Source: an uncultured Butyrivibrio sp.
Lineage (GTDB): Bacteria > Bacillota > Clostridia > Lachnospirales > Lachnospiraceae
Direction of reading: 5' to 3'
Length of the DNA stretch: 64,000 bases
Assembly (NCBI GenBank): GCA_945928575.1
Contig: CAMENP010000014.1
Coordinates: 1-64,000, forward strand
Shown here: positions 52,545 to 60,551 of the stretch, piece after piece
Layout of the letters: each line of letters starts with the position of its first letter
Position numbering within the stretch: position 1 is the stretch's first letter
Program-made: the position numbers and the translations under genes
The notes under the pieces: generated by a model
The model's database searches: none
What the model saw: only the letters and a program-made list of their open reading frames with translations
What the model was told of the DNA's origin: nothing

Positions 52545-54284
52545 CTATGAAAACTGACTGTTGTATAATTTACTGTAGAAACCGCCCTTGGCAAGAAGTT
52601 CCTCATGATTGCCCTGCTCTATCACGTTACCGTCTTTCATAACGAGTATAATATCGGCCGACTGTATTGTGGAAAGTCTGTGCGCTACTATAAAACTTGT
52701 ACGTCCGTTCATCATCTTCGCAAAAGCTTCCTGAATTTTCATCTCTGTTCTTGTATCGATGGATGAAGTCGCCTCATCAAGTATAAGCATCGGAGGCAGG
52801 CATAACATTACCCTCGCAATACAAAGAAGCTGTTTCTGCCCCTGTGAAAGACTTCCGCCGTCCTCGCCTATAACCGTATCATAACCGTTTGGCAGTCTCT
52901 TAATGAAACTGTGGGCATGTGCAGCCTTGGCTGCCGCTATGATCTCTTCATCCGTGGCATCAGGTCTGCCCGTTATTATATTCTCTTTGATGGTACCTGA
53001 TTTAAGCCATGTTTCCTGAAGGACCATACCGTAATTGTTTCTGAGACTCTTTCTGGTGACATCGCGGATATCCTTATCTTCAACTTTAATTGATCCGCTG
53101 TCAACATCATAAAAACGCATCAGCAGATTAATCATTGTCGTCTTGCCGCATCCCGTAGGACCTACAATTGCCACACGTTCACCCGGTCTGACATCAAGGT
53201 TGAAATCCTTGATAAGTTCTTTCTCTTTATCATAAGAGAAAGCAACATGTTCAAGGCGGATATGTCCTTCTCCTTCATTAACAACAAGCACATCATCCGC
53301 ATCAGGACTTAAAGGTTCTTCCTCAATAAGGTCAAGTACACGGTCTGCACATGCAAGTGCATTCTGCAATTCCGTCACAACACCTGAAATCTCATTAAAC
53401 GGCTTGGTATACTGATTCGCATAACTTAAGAACATCGACAGACGTCCTACCGTGAATGCGACCGGATTCTTAACAACCGATACCGCTCCGCTCAATGCTA
53501 CAAGTGCATACACAACATTATTGACAAATCTCGTCGCCGGATTGGTAATTGATGAGAAAAATGTTGCCTTGAGTGACCATTTCTGCAATCTTAAATTGAT
53601 ATCGTCAAATTTCTCAAGCGCTTCGTCCTCATGGCCATATGCCTGTACGACCTTCTCATTGCCTATCATCTCATCGATAAATCCGGTCTGCTCGCCTCTC
53701 GTTTCCGACTGCAGGCTGAACATTTTGTATGTTTTCTTAGCCACGAAAGAAGCCACAAAAAATGATAAAGGTGTAACAAGTACAACTACAAGTGTTATTT
53801 TCCAGTTAATCATTATCATAAATATCAATGTGCCGAGTATGGTCATAACGCCTGTAAAAAACTGCGTAAATCCCATAAGAAGTCCGTCAGCAAACTGGTC
53901 AACATCCGCTATAACTTTGCTGACGATTTCTCCGGTAGGATGCGAATCGGCATATCTGACCGGAAGCCTCTGTAATTTGTTGAATGCATCCCTTCTTATA
54001 TCATGTACGATCGAATATGTTATTTTATTGTTGCATATATTCATTATCCATTGGAATAAAGCTACAATGCCCATCGTTATGAGAATCGTGACGATTATCT
54101 TCATGATCGCCGCAAAATCGACATTGCCTTCGCCTATTATATTATCGATCGCATTACCCTGGAGAATCGGGATGTACAACTGACCCGCCACGGTTACCAA
54201 TGCCATTACCAATGATAATATAAGAAAAATCCTGTATTTGCCGAGGTATCTGAGAACTCTTTTGATTGTTGATTTCTTCTTCAT
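52545..54284 (-). CDS. ABC exporter half-transporter, canonical ATPase subunit
   Basis: A 579-residue fused permease-ATPase: six transmembrane helices (to about residue 310), then an ATPase domain with Walker A GPTGCGKTT, signature LSQGQKQLL, Walker B LILDEATSSID with the catalytic Glu, and His in VAHRLSTI. It matches the intact subunit (TM288/LmrD-like) of heterodimeric exporters. The signature LSQGQ differs from LSGGQ at one Gly. Its ATG overlaps the stop of the partner (TAATG). Substrate unknown, probably a lipid, drug or peptide. Confidence 0.92.
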   Translation of the reverse strand: MKKKSTIKRVLRYLGKYRIFLILSLVMALVTVAGQLYIPILQGNAIDNIIGEGNVDFAAIMKIIVTILITMGIVALFQWIMNICNNKITYSIVHDIRRDAFNKLQRLPVRYADSHPTGEIVSKVIADVDQFADGLLMGFTQFFTGVMTILGTLIFMIMINWKITLVVVLVTPLSFFVASFVAKKTYKMFSLQSETRGEQTGFIDEMIGNEKVVQAYGHEDEALEKFDDINLRLQKWSLKATFFSSITNPATRFVNNVVYALVALSGAVSVVKNPVAFTVGRLSMFLSYANQYTKPFNEISGVVTELQNALACADRVLDLIEEEPLSPDADDVLVVNEGEGHIRLEHVAFSYDKEKELIKDFNLDVRPGERVAIVGPTGCGKTTMINLLMRFYDVDSGSIKVEDKDIRDVTRKSLRNNYGMVLQETWLKSGTIKENIITGRPDATDEEIIAAAKAAHAHSFIKRLPNGYDTVIGEDGGSLSQGQKQLLCIARVMLCLPPMLILDEATSSIDTRTEMKIQEAFAKMMNGRTSFIVAHRLSTIQSADIILVMKDGNVIEQGNHEELLAKGGFYSKLYNSQFS

Positions 54285-56029
54285 TATCTCGCACCTCCTG
54301 CTGCCTTATTACCGTCCGTATTGTGTATTTCCTGATATACGGCACAGCTTCTTAACAATTCATCATGCGTTCCTATTCCTGCCACAGCGCCATCCTCAAG
54401 AACAATTATCCTGTCTGCACTCCTGAGTGAAGCCGTTCTCTGTGACACAATGAATGTTGTAAGCTTTCCGCCGCCTTCCTCACCTATTTTCCTGATAGAC
54501 GCCCTGAGGGCCGCATCTGTGGCGTAATCAAGTGCAGAAGCACTGTCATCAAGAATGAGTATCGACGGTTTCCTCACAAGGGCCCTTGCTATGGTAAGAC
54601 GCTGTTTCTGTCCACCTGACAGGTTACGTCCTCCCTGCGCTATCATATAATCCAGCCTGCCGTCCTTACTGCTTACAAATTCTTCCGCCTGCGCATTCTT
54701 AATAGCTTCATTAATCTCATCATCTGATGCGTCCGGCTTGCCCCATTTCATGTTATCTCTTATCGTTCCGTTAAAGAGAACCGCTTTCTGCATAACTATG
54801 CCGACTTTGTTACGGAGATCTTCTTTCGTGTAATCCTTAACATTAACACCGTCCACAAGCACTTCACCCCTGGTGGCATCATAAAATCTTGGTATCATAT
54901 TAACCAATGTAGACTTTCCGGAACCGGTACCTCCGATTATACCGATCGTCTCACCACGTTTAACTTTAATATCAACATTGCTGAGTGATTCGGCACCGGC
55001 ATTTCTGTACGCGATGGAAACATTGTTAAATTCAACGGCATACCCGTCATCCCTTGCGGCAGCAGACACTGCAGGAAATTCCATGCCCGCTTTGATCTCA
55101 AATATCTCCTGGATACGGTTAGCACATGCAACCGCCTTGGTAACCTGAATGATAAGGTTGGCAAGTTTTATAAGTTCCACAAGAATCTGTGACATATAAT
55201 TGACAAGTGCCACAACCTGGCCCTGTGTCAGAATGCCGGTATCTACTTTGACCGCACCTGTGTAAAGAAGTATAACTGTTGCAACATTTATCACAACAAA
55301 TGTAACCGGGTTCATGAGCGCCGATATTTTACCGGCAAAAAGCTGTACACCCCTTAACGATGTATTGCCACGGTTGAAACTCTCTATCTCGTCTTCCTCA
55401 CGATTAAATGCACGGATTACCCTGGTTCCCGTCAGATTCTCTCTCGTTATCTTAAGGATATTGTCAAGACCGGCCTGGACTTTTCTGTAAAGCGGTATTG
55501 ATGCGAGCATGATCCCGAATACGATTACCGCAAGCACCGGAATCGCAACACAGAATATCAGTGCGCATTTCACATCAATCGTGAATGCCATTATCATTGC
55601 ACCGAATACGATGAACGGTGAACGTAAGAAAAGCCTTATTACCATATTAACGCATGACTGCACCGAATTGACATCACTTGTCATACGGTTTATCAGCTTG
55701 GCCGTACCTATTTCATCGATTTCCGAAAATGATAATGTCTGTATATGTTCAAAAAGAGAATGTCTCAGTTCCGTTGCGAAACCCGTCGCCGCCTTTGCCG
55801 CAAAATACTGTGCCGTCAGCGAGCACGCCAGACCCACAAGTCCCAGTCCGATCATAATAAGGACCCTTGTAACAATGTATCCCGTATCGCCATCCTTGAT
55901 TCCGATATCGATGATCTGAGCAACGACAAGCGGCACTATAAGTTCAAAAGATGCTTCGAGTAATTTGAACAACGGTCCTATTATTGTTTCCTTTAAGTAA
56001 TTCTTAAGATATCTGAGTAACTTTTTCAT
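54284..56029 (-). CDS. ABC exporter half-transporter with degenerate ATP site residues
   Basis: A 581-residue fused permease-ATPase with six transmembrane helices. Walker A GGTGSGKST and the signature LSGGQKQRL are intact, but the Walker B reads LILDDSASALD (catalytic Glu replaced by Asp) and the switch His is replaced by Gln (VSQRTASL). These are the hallmarks of the TM287/LmrC-type subunit that forms one degenerate and one active ATP site with its partner. The gene precedes its partner by a TAATG overlap and follows a cytidylate-kinase-like gene by one base. Confidence 0.92.
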   Translation of the reverse strand: MKKLLRYLKNYLKETIIGPLFKLLEASFELIVPLVVAQIIDIGIKDGDTGYIVTRVLIMIGLGLVGLACSLTAQYFAAKAATGFATELRHSLFEHIQTLSFSEIDEIGTAKLINRMTSDVNSVQSCVNMVIRLFLRSPFIVFGAMIMAFTIDVKCALIFCVAIPVLAVIVFGIMLASIPLYRKVQAGLDNILKITRENLTGTRVIRAFNREEDEIESFNRGNTSLRGVQLFAGKISALMNPVTFVVINVATVILLYTGAVKVDTGILTQGQVVALVNYMSQILVELIKLANLIIQVTKAVACANRIQEIFEIKAGMEFPAVSAAARDDGYAVEFNNVSIAYRNAGAESLSNVDIKVKRGETIGIIGGTGSGKSTLVNMIPRFYDATRGEVLVDGVNVKDYTKEDLRNKVGIVMQKAVLFNGTIRDNMKWGKPDASDDEINEAIKNAQAEEFVSSKDGRLDYMIAQGGRNLSGGQKQRLTIARALVRKPSILILDDSASALDYATDAALRASIRKIGEEGGGKLTTFIVSQRTASLRSADRIIVLEDGAVAGIGTHDELLRSCAVYQEIHNTDGNKAAGGAR

Positions 56030-56030
56030 G

Positions 56031-56669
56031 TTATTTTCCTGTCTGTTCTGTCTTGAATCTTGTATTAATATAACCCATTATTATGTCCACACACTGCTCA
56101 TAAGTAAAAAGTCCCGTATTCAGGCACAAATCATAATTATACGGACTTTCCCATTCCTTGCCCGTGTGGTATTTGTAAAAGCCGCGGCGGTATTTATCAG
56201 TCTTGATGATATTCTGCTTAGCCTTCGCCTTGTCTATTCCGTTGCGTGCCGCTTCCCTGTCAATGCAGACATCCATCGGTGCATATATAAAAATAGATAC
56301 CAGATTCGGATTATCCTTCAGAACAAAATCAGCCGCACGTCCTATGCAGATGTATGATTCATTCTGGGCAAGTTCCTTAAGAACCTTCGCCTGATAATTA
56401 AAGAGATTCTCATTGGATGTAAAATCATCACTGTCCGGTCCTATTAATTCGCCGTTATATACCTTCTTAGATACTTTATAAAGAAGACTCTGCTTCATAT
56501 GCTCGTCGGCCCTTGCAAAAAGTTCCTCGTTAATACCGCTTTCATCGGATGCAAGTCTTAAAAGATTCCTGTCAATAACATCTATTCCCAGTCTCTTACC
56601 GAGAAGCCTGCTTATGCTCGTCGCGCCGCTTCCGCATGTTCTTGTAATAGCAATAACCATATTATCCAT
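56031..56669 (-). CDS. Cytidylate kinase-like P-loop protein
   Basis: A 212-residue protein of the cytidylate-kinase-like family: P-loop-like GSGATSISRLLGKRLG (about 12-27), IDRNLLRLA, a YICIGRAADFVLKDNPNLVSIFIYAP core, a REAARNGIDKAKAKQNI lid with Arg and Lys, and RRGFYKYHTGKEW. The P-loop lacks the usual GxxxxGKS, so its true substrate is unclear; many Clostridia carry this family beside transporters. ATG 56669 has GGGAGGT 8 bases upstream. First gene of the exporter operon. Confidence 0.82.
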   Translation of the reverse strand: MDNMVIAITRTCGSGATSISRLLGKRLGIDVIDRNLLRLASDESGINEELFARADEHMKQSLLYKVSKKVYNGELIGPDSDDFTSNENLFNYQAKVLKELAQNESYICIGRAADFVLKDNPNLVSIFIYAPMDVCIDREAARNGIDKAKAKQNIIKTDKYRRGFYKYHTGKEWESPYNYDLCLNTGLFTYEQCVDIIMGYINTRFKTEQTGK

Positions 56670-56707
56670 AGTATGTACCTCCCAATGATATATATGTATG
56701 TGTAAAG

Positions 56708-56736
56708 AGTATACCATATATATGGTAAAAAGTCAC
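56708..56736 (-). promoter_or_regulatory. Promoter of the kinase-like/exporter operon
   Basis: Minus-strand GTGACT (56731-56736) and TATACT (56708-56713) with 17-bp spacing. Its spacer is almost filled by a 16-bp palindrome (56712-56727). Confidence 0.5.
56712..56727. promoter_or_regulatory. 16-bp perfect palindrome between -35 and -10
   Basis: TACCATATATATGGTA is perfectly symmetric and lies within the promoter spacer, reaching the -10. This position suits a repressor site controlling the exporter operon. Confidence 0.5.
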
Positions 56737-56750
56737 TAATCAGAATTTGA

Positions 56751-56779
56751 TTGACATTTTTCTTATGCAAGTATACAAT
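56751..56779 (+). promoter_or_regulatory. Promoter of the TPP-riboswitch operon
   Basis: TTGACA (56751-56756) and TACAAT (56774-56779), 17 bp apart, start near 56786, immediately before the aptamer. Confidence 0.75.
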
Positions 56780-56785
56780 ACAGTT

Positions 56786-56980
56786 TGCTAGGGGCGCTGG
56801 ATGAGTCCGGCTGAGAGGAAACCACTCCAATGTTTCGACCCTTGGGACGAAGGTCCCATACCTGATCCGGGTAATGCCGGCGTAGGGATGTATATCATAC
56901 AACACAGTCCGCGGATATTTCATATCGCCGGGCTTACAGTTATACAACCTTACCACCTCGGATTTCCGGGGTATTTTTAT
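56786..56980 (+). promoter_or_regulatory. TPP riboswitch with transcription terminator
   Basis: The thi-box aptamer spans about 56786-56890, with the conserved GGCTGAGAGG (56809-56818) and CCTGATCCGGGTAATGCCGG (56861-56880) followed by CGTAGGGA. The expression platform ends in a terminator stem ACCTCGG/CCGGGGT (56955-56972) with ATTTTTA. It should switch the operon off when thiamine pyrophosphate is abundant. The 333 bases between the kinase-like gene and 57003 hold only this element and the two promoters. Confidence 0.97.
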
Positions 56981-57002
56981 TATATAAAGGAGGAAAGATA
57001 AC

Positions 57003-57302
57003 ATGAACGCTAATGTAGCAATCCAGGTTCTGCCTAACGTTACGGATGACGCTGAGGTAGTAAGAATCGTAGACGAGGTCCTTGATTATATCAAAGCTTC
57101 GGGTTACAAGTATTATGTAGGTCCGTCAGAGACTTCCATTGAAGGTGATTATGAAGGTCTTATGGAAATAGTCAAGCAGTGTCAGTACATCGCCGTAAAG
57201 GCAGGCTGCGACAAAGTTTATACCTACGTTAAGATTACATATGCACCTGAGGAGAAGATTTTGACAATCGATGAAAAAGTCACAAAACACCATCAGAACT
57301 AA
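57003..57302 (+). CDS. Thiamine-binding MTH1187/YkoF-type protein
   Basis: A 99-residue small cytoplasmic protein with the beta-alpha-beta pattern of the MTH1187 (DUF77) family: VAIQVLPNV, VRIVDEVLDYIKASG, YVGPSETSIEGD and the conserved KAGCDKVYTYVKI. The family binds thiamine or related pyrimidines, and here it sits first in a TPP-controlled uptake operon. AGGAGG precedes the ATG. Its last 32 bases overlap the start of the permease gene in another frame. Confidence 0.85.
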   Translation: MNANVAIQVLPNVTDDAEVVRIVDEVLDYIKASGYKYYVGPSETSIEGDYEGLMEIVKQCQYIAVKAGCDKVYTYVKITYAPEEKILTIDEKVTKHHQN

Positions 57303-58098
57303 TACAACAGCATATAAAACACTTCATTTTATAACCGGCAAAATCATCCCGCCGGTTATTGCAATAGCCGTATTTATCGCATTCTGGCAGTACCTGTCCG
57401 GTTCTGAACTTATGCCGTCATTTATGATGCCGTCACCTGCCAAGGTCATTAAAGCATTTATAAATGACTGGCCTGTACTTTTACAGCATGCCGCGACAAC
57501 ACTCCGCGAAGCCTTCATCGGTCTTGCCATCGGAATTGTGTTAAGTTTTATTGTCTCCATATTAATGGATGCATGCAGACCGCTTTATAATGCACTTTAT
57601 CCGGTAATTGTTGTCACGCAGACAATACCTTCCATTGCCATTGCGCCGCTTTTGACGCTCTGGCTCGGATATGGAATCACCCCTAAGATAGTATTGGTTG
57701 TCATCACAACTTTTTTCCCTATCGCAGTGGGACTCCTGGATGGTTTTAAGGCTGCCGACCCTGATGCACTCAAGCTTCTCAAATCAATGGGTGCCGGCCC
57801 GGTAAAGCGTTTTATTCACATAAAACTGCCTTACTCACTGGGATATTTTTTCTCCGGACTTAAGATATCGGTTGCATACTCAATCGTAGGTGCAGTTATC
57901 TCGGAATGGCTCGGAGGTTCGTCGGGACTTGGCGTTTTCATGACAAGAGTTCGCAAGTCGTTCGCTTATGACAGAATGTTTTCGGTTATTATTTTCATAT
58001 CGGGCATAAGCCTTCTGCTTATGCTTGCGGTTATTATTATTAAATGGCTTGTAATGCCATGGGAAAGGAGAAGTAAATCAGTCACCGGTAACAAGTGA
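57271..58098 (+). CDS. ABC transporter permease for thiamine precursor, ThiX-like
   Basis: A 275-residue inner-membrane permease of the BPD_transp_1 type, with six transmembrane segments; the EAFIGLAIGI helix and the coupling loop EAA-like region GAGPVKRFIHIKLPYSLGYF are visible. In operons of this type (thiX/thiY/thiZ) it imports the HMP/formyl-aminopyrimidine moiety of thiamine. The ATG at 57271 lies inside the preceding gene and has no strong ribosome binding site, so coupling to upstream translation is likely. Confidence 0.88.
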   Translation: MKKSQNTIRTNTTAYKTLHFITGKIIPPVIAIAVFIAFWQYLSGSELMPSFMMPSPAKVIKAFINDWPVLLQHAATTLREAFIGLAIGIVLSFIVSILMDACRPLYNALYPVIVVTQTIPSIAIAPLLTLWLGYGITPKIVLVVITTFFPIAVGLLDGFKAADPDALKLLKSMGAGPVKRFIHIKLPYSLGYFFSGLKISVAYSIVGAVISEWLGGSSGLGVFMTRVRKSFAYDRMFSVIIFISGISLLLMLAVIIIKWLVMPWERRSKSVTGNK

Positions 58099-58100
58099 CT
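58080..58100 (+). promoter_or_regulatory. Short hairpin between permease and binding-protein genes
   Basis: AGTCAC (58080-58085) and GTGACT (58095-58100) form a 6-bp stem with a 9-base loop. There is no T run, so it is more likely an mRNA processing or stability feature than a terminator. Confidence 0.3.
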
Positions 58101-58117
58101 ATTTACTATATGATATT

Positions 58118-59140
58118 ATGAAAAAAACAAGAACCCTTGCACTTGTAATGGCAGCCACGCTCGGTCTTATGGCCGTAACCGGCTGTTCCAAGGCCTCATC
58201 GGGCAAGGCATCCGGTGATGGCAATAAGGAACTTACCAAAGTAACATTTATGCTCGACTGGACACCTAACACCAATCACACAGGTCTCTATGTAGCCAAA
58301 GAAAAAGGTTATTTTAAGGATGCCGGAATCGATGTAGATATCGTTGAATGTGCCGAAGCAGGCGCCGAAGCTTCCGTTGCGGACGGCAAAGCCGATTTCG
58401 GTGTAAGCTTCCAGGATTATCTCGTACCTGCTTTCTCAGCTGATGAAAGTTCAAGACTTCCTGTCACGGCTGTAGCTGCAATCATACAGCACAACACCTC
58501 GGGAATCATCTCCCTTAAAAGCAGCCAAATTGCTTCTCCTAAGGGAATGGAAGGACATTCATATGCAACATGGGATATGCCTATCGAGCAGGCTATCATC
58601 AGGAAAGTCGTAACCGACGACGGCGGTGATTACAGCAAGATCAACCTTATATCAACATCGGTTGAAGACATCAAAGCCGCATTAAACAGCAACATTGATG
58701 CCGTATGGATTTATTATGCATGGGACGGAATTGCATGTGAACTTCAGGGACTTGATACCAATTTCTTCTATTTCAAGGATTACTCACCTGAACTCGATGA
58801 TTACAGCCCTGTAATTATTGCCAACAATGATTTTCTTAAGAACAATCCGGATGTTGCGAAGAAATTCATGGCTGCTTTATCAAAAGGATATGATTATGCA
58901 ATAGAGAACCCGGATGATGCCGCACAGATTCTTGTTGACGCCAATGAAGGCCTTGACCTCGAACTTTGCAAGAAGAGTCAGAACTGGCTTGCATCACAGT
59001 ATAAGGCAGATGCCGACAAATGGGGTGTTATCGACCAGAAGAGATGGGATGCATTCTATGGCTGGGTTTATGATAACGGTCTTTGCGAAATTGATATTCC
59101 TGATGGTTTCGGTTTCTCAAACGATTACCTTCCGGAATAA
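58118..59140 (+). CDS. Thiamine-precursor substrate-binding lipoprotein, ThiY-like
   Basis: A 340-residue lipoprotein: signal peptide and lipobox LMAVTGC (lipidated Cys23), then a NMT1/THI5-like periplasmic-binding fold with FMLDWTPNTNHTGLYVAKEKG and DFGVSFQDYLVPAF. The family binds pyrimidine precursors of thiamine such as formyl-aminomethylpyrimidine. There is no good ribosome binding site before the ATG, odd for a binding protein that usually needs high expression. It is between the permease and ATPase of the same importer. Confidence 0.9.
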   Translation: MKKTRTLALVMAATLGLMAVTGCSKASSGKASGDGNKELTKVTFMLDWTPNTNHTGLYVAKEKGYFKDAGIDVDIVECAEAGAEASVADGKADFGVSFQDYLVPAFSADESSRLPVTAVAAIIQHNTSGIISLKSSQIASPKGMEGHSYATWDMPIEQAIIRKVVTDDGGDYSKINLISTSVEDIKAALNSNIDAVWIYYAWDGIACELQGLDTNFFYFKDYSPELDDYSPVIIANNDFLKNNPDVAKKFMAALSKGYDYAIENPDDAAQILVDANEGLDLELCKKSQNWLASQYKADADKWGVIDQKRWDAFYGWVYDNGLCEIDIPDGFGFSNDYLPE

Positions 59141-59184
59141 ATTCTGTCAACAGCCACTGTGGCTATTGACGTCAGGAGTTAAAA

Positions 59185-59931
59185 ATGGCATTATTAAAAA
59201 CAGAGAATATTTCTGTCAGTTATGACGGTACAAAAATAATCGAAGATATCAATATTGAACTTAATGACGGCGAACTTGTGTGTCTGCTCGGTGTCAGCGG
59301 CAGCGGCAAATCCACGCTTTTTAATGTCATATCGGGACTTCTTGCCCCCGATAACGGACATGTCCTCTTTAAAGGTGAAGATATTACCGGCAGATCCGGT
59401 ATGTTAAGTTACATGCTGCAAAAGGATTTGCTCCTTCCATATAAGACAATAATTGATAATGTTACTCTTCCGCTTACTCTTAGAGGAACCGGTAAGAAAG
59501 AAGCAAGGAAACGGGTTCTTCCGTATTTTGAGGAATTCGGTATATCCGGCTGTGAGCGCAAATACCCCAACCAGCTGTCAGGCGGTATGAGACAGCGTGC
59601 CGCACTTTTGAGAACCTATATGTTTTCCGACGAAGTTGCACTGCTTGATGAGCCTTTTTCCGCACTTGATACTATTACCAAGAGCAATATGCACACATGG
59701 TATATCAATATCATGAAGCAGATCAGGCTCTCGACACTTTTTATCACACATGATATCGACGAAGCAATTCTTCTCTCCGACAGGATTTATATTCTTGGCG
59801 GCAGGCCGGGCCATATAACCGATGAGATCAGAATTGCTCCCGAGGATGTAAGACACACCGATTTACTTCTGTCAGAACATTTTCTCGAATATAAGAAGCG
59901 AATTATCAAAGCCATTGGAGATACCTGTTAA
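59185..59931 (+). CDS. ABC transporter ATP-binding protein, ThiZ-like
   Basis: A 248-residue ATPase of the nitrate/taurine/HMP importer group: Walker A GVSGSGKST (about 36-44), signature LSGGMRQRA, Walker B VALLDEPFSALD and switch His in FITHDIDEA. It powers the ThiX/ThiY importer. AGGAG is 7 bases before the ATG. Its stop overlaps the next ATG (TAATG). Confidence 0.93.
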   Translation: MALLKTENISVSYDGTKIIEDINIELNDGELVCLLGVSGSGKSTLFNVISGLLAPDNGHVLFKGEDITGRSGMLSYMLQKDLLLPYKTIIDNVTLPLTLRGTGKKEARKRVLPYFEEFGISGCERKYPNQLSGGMRQRAALLRTYMFSDEVALLDEPFSALDTITKSNMHTWYINIMKQIRLSTLFITHDIDEAILLSDRIYILGGRPGHITDEIRIAPEDVRHTDLLLSEHFLEYKKRIIKAIGDTC

Positions 59932-60551
59932 TGATTTACCTTTTTACAGAATATAACCGAATTACAGATGAGGATCTTAACATTCTTCTTGGGAAGCTCC
60001 CGGAGAAACGCCGTAAGAAAGCTCTCAGGATGCGCCGTATGGACGGACGTACATCATGCGTAATCGGTTATCTTCTGTTTCTTTATGGTTTCAGAAATAT
60101 ATATAAACAAAACGGTCTCCCGGATTTCTCTACTGAGATAAACGGGAAACCGTATCTTAATGAATACCCTGAGATATATTTTAATATAAGTCACTGTGCC
60201 GGGGCCGCTGCATGCATATTCGGCAATATGCCTGTCGGCATCGACATACAGGATATGCGCGAACGCAATCCGCGTTCCGTTACCCGCGTATGTTCCGCCG
60301 AAGAGATACGACATATCGAAGATTCCGCGGAACCGGACCTTGAATTCTGCCGTATCTGGTCAGTCAAAGAAAGCCTCTCAAAGTTAAGCGGCAAGGGTAT
60401 TTTCCGTGATATAAGAAACCTTTCTCCCCATGGAGAAAACATAAGCACCGTATTCATTGAGCCTGACAAATACATGACAAGCGCTTCCTACGATGCTCAC
60501 GCTGATTTCTCGATTCACAGACTTACTTTGTCTAATCTTCTCGAGCTTTAA
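59931..60551 (+). CDS. 4'-phosphopantetheinyl transferase (Sfp type)
   Basis: A 206-residue Sfp-superfamily enzyme that transfers 4'-phosphopantetheine from CoA to a carrier-protein serine. Metal-binding VGIDIQ (about 102-107) and the conserved WSVKESLSKLSGKG (about 143-156) are present, plus ISHCAG near residue 90 for substrate contact. It is coupled to thiZ by TAATG, so it falls under the TPP riboswitch. No NRPS, PKS or fatty-acid carrier gene is in the window. Its last 20 bases overlap the convergent MATE gene. Confidence 0.88.
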   Translation: MIYLFTEYNRITDEDLNILLGKLPEKRRKKALRMRRMDGRTSCVIGYLLFLYGFRNIYKQNGLPDFSTEINGKPYLNEYPEIYFNISHCAGAAACIFGNMPVGIDIQDMRERNPRSVTRVCSAEEIRHIEDSAEPDLEFCRIWSVKESLSKLSGKGIFRDIRNLSPHGENISTVFIEPDKYMTSASYDAHADFSIHRLTLSNLLEL

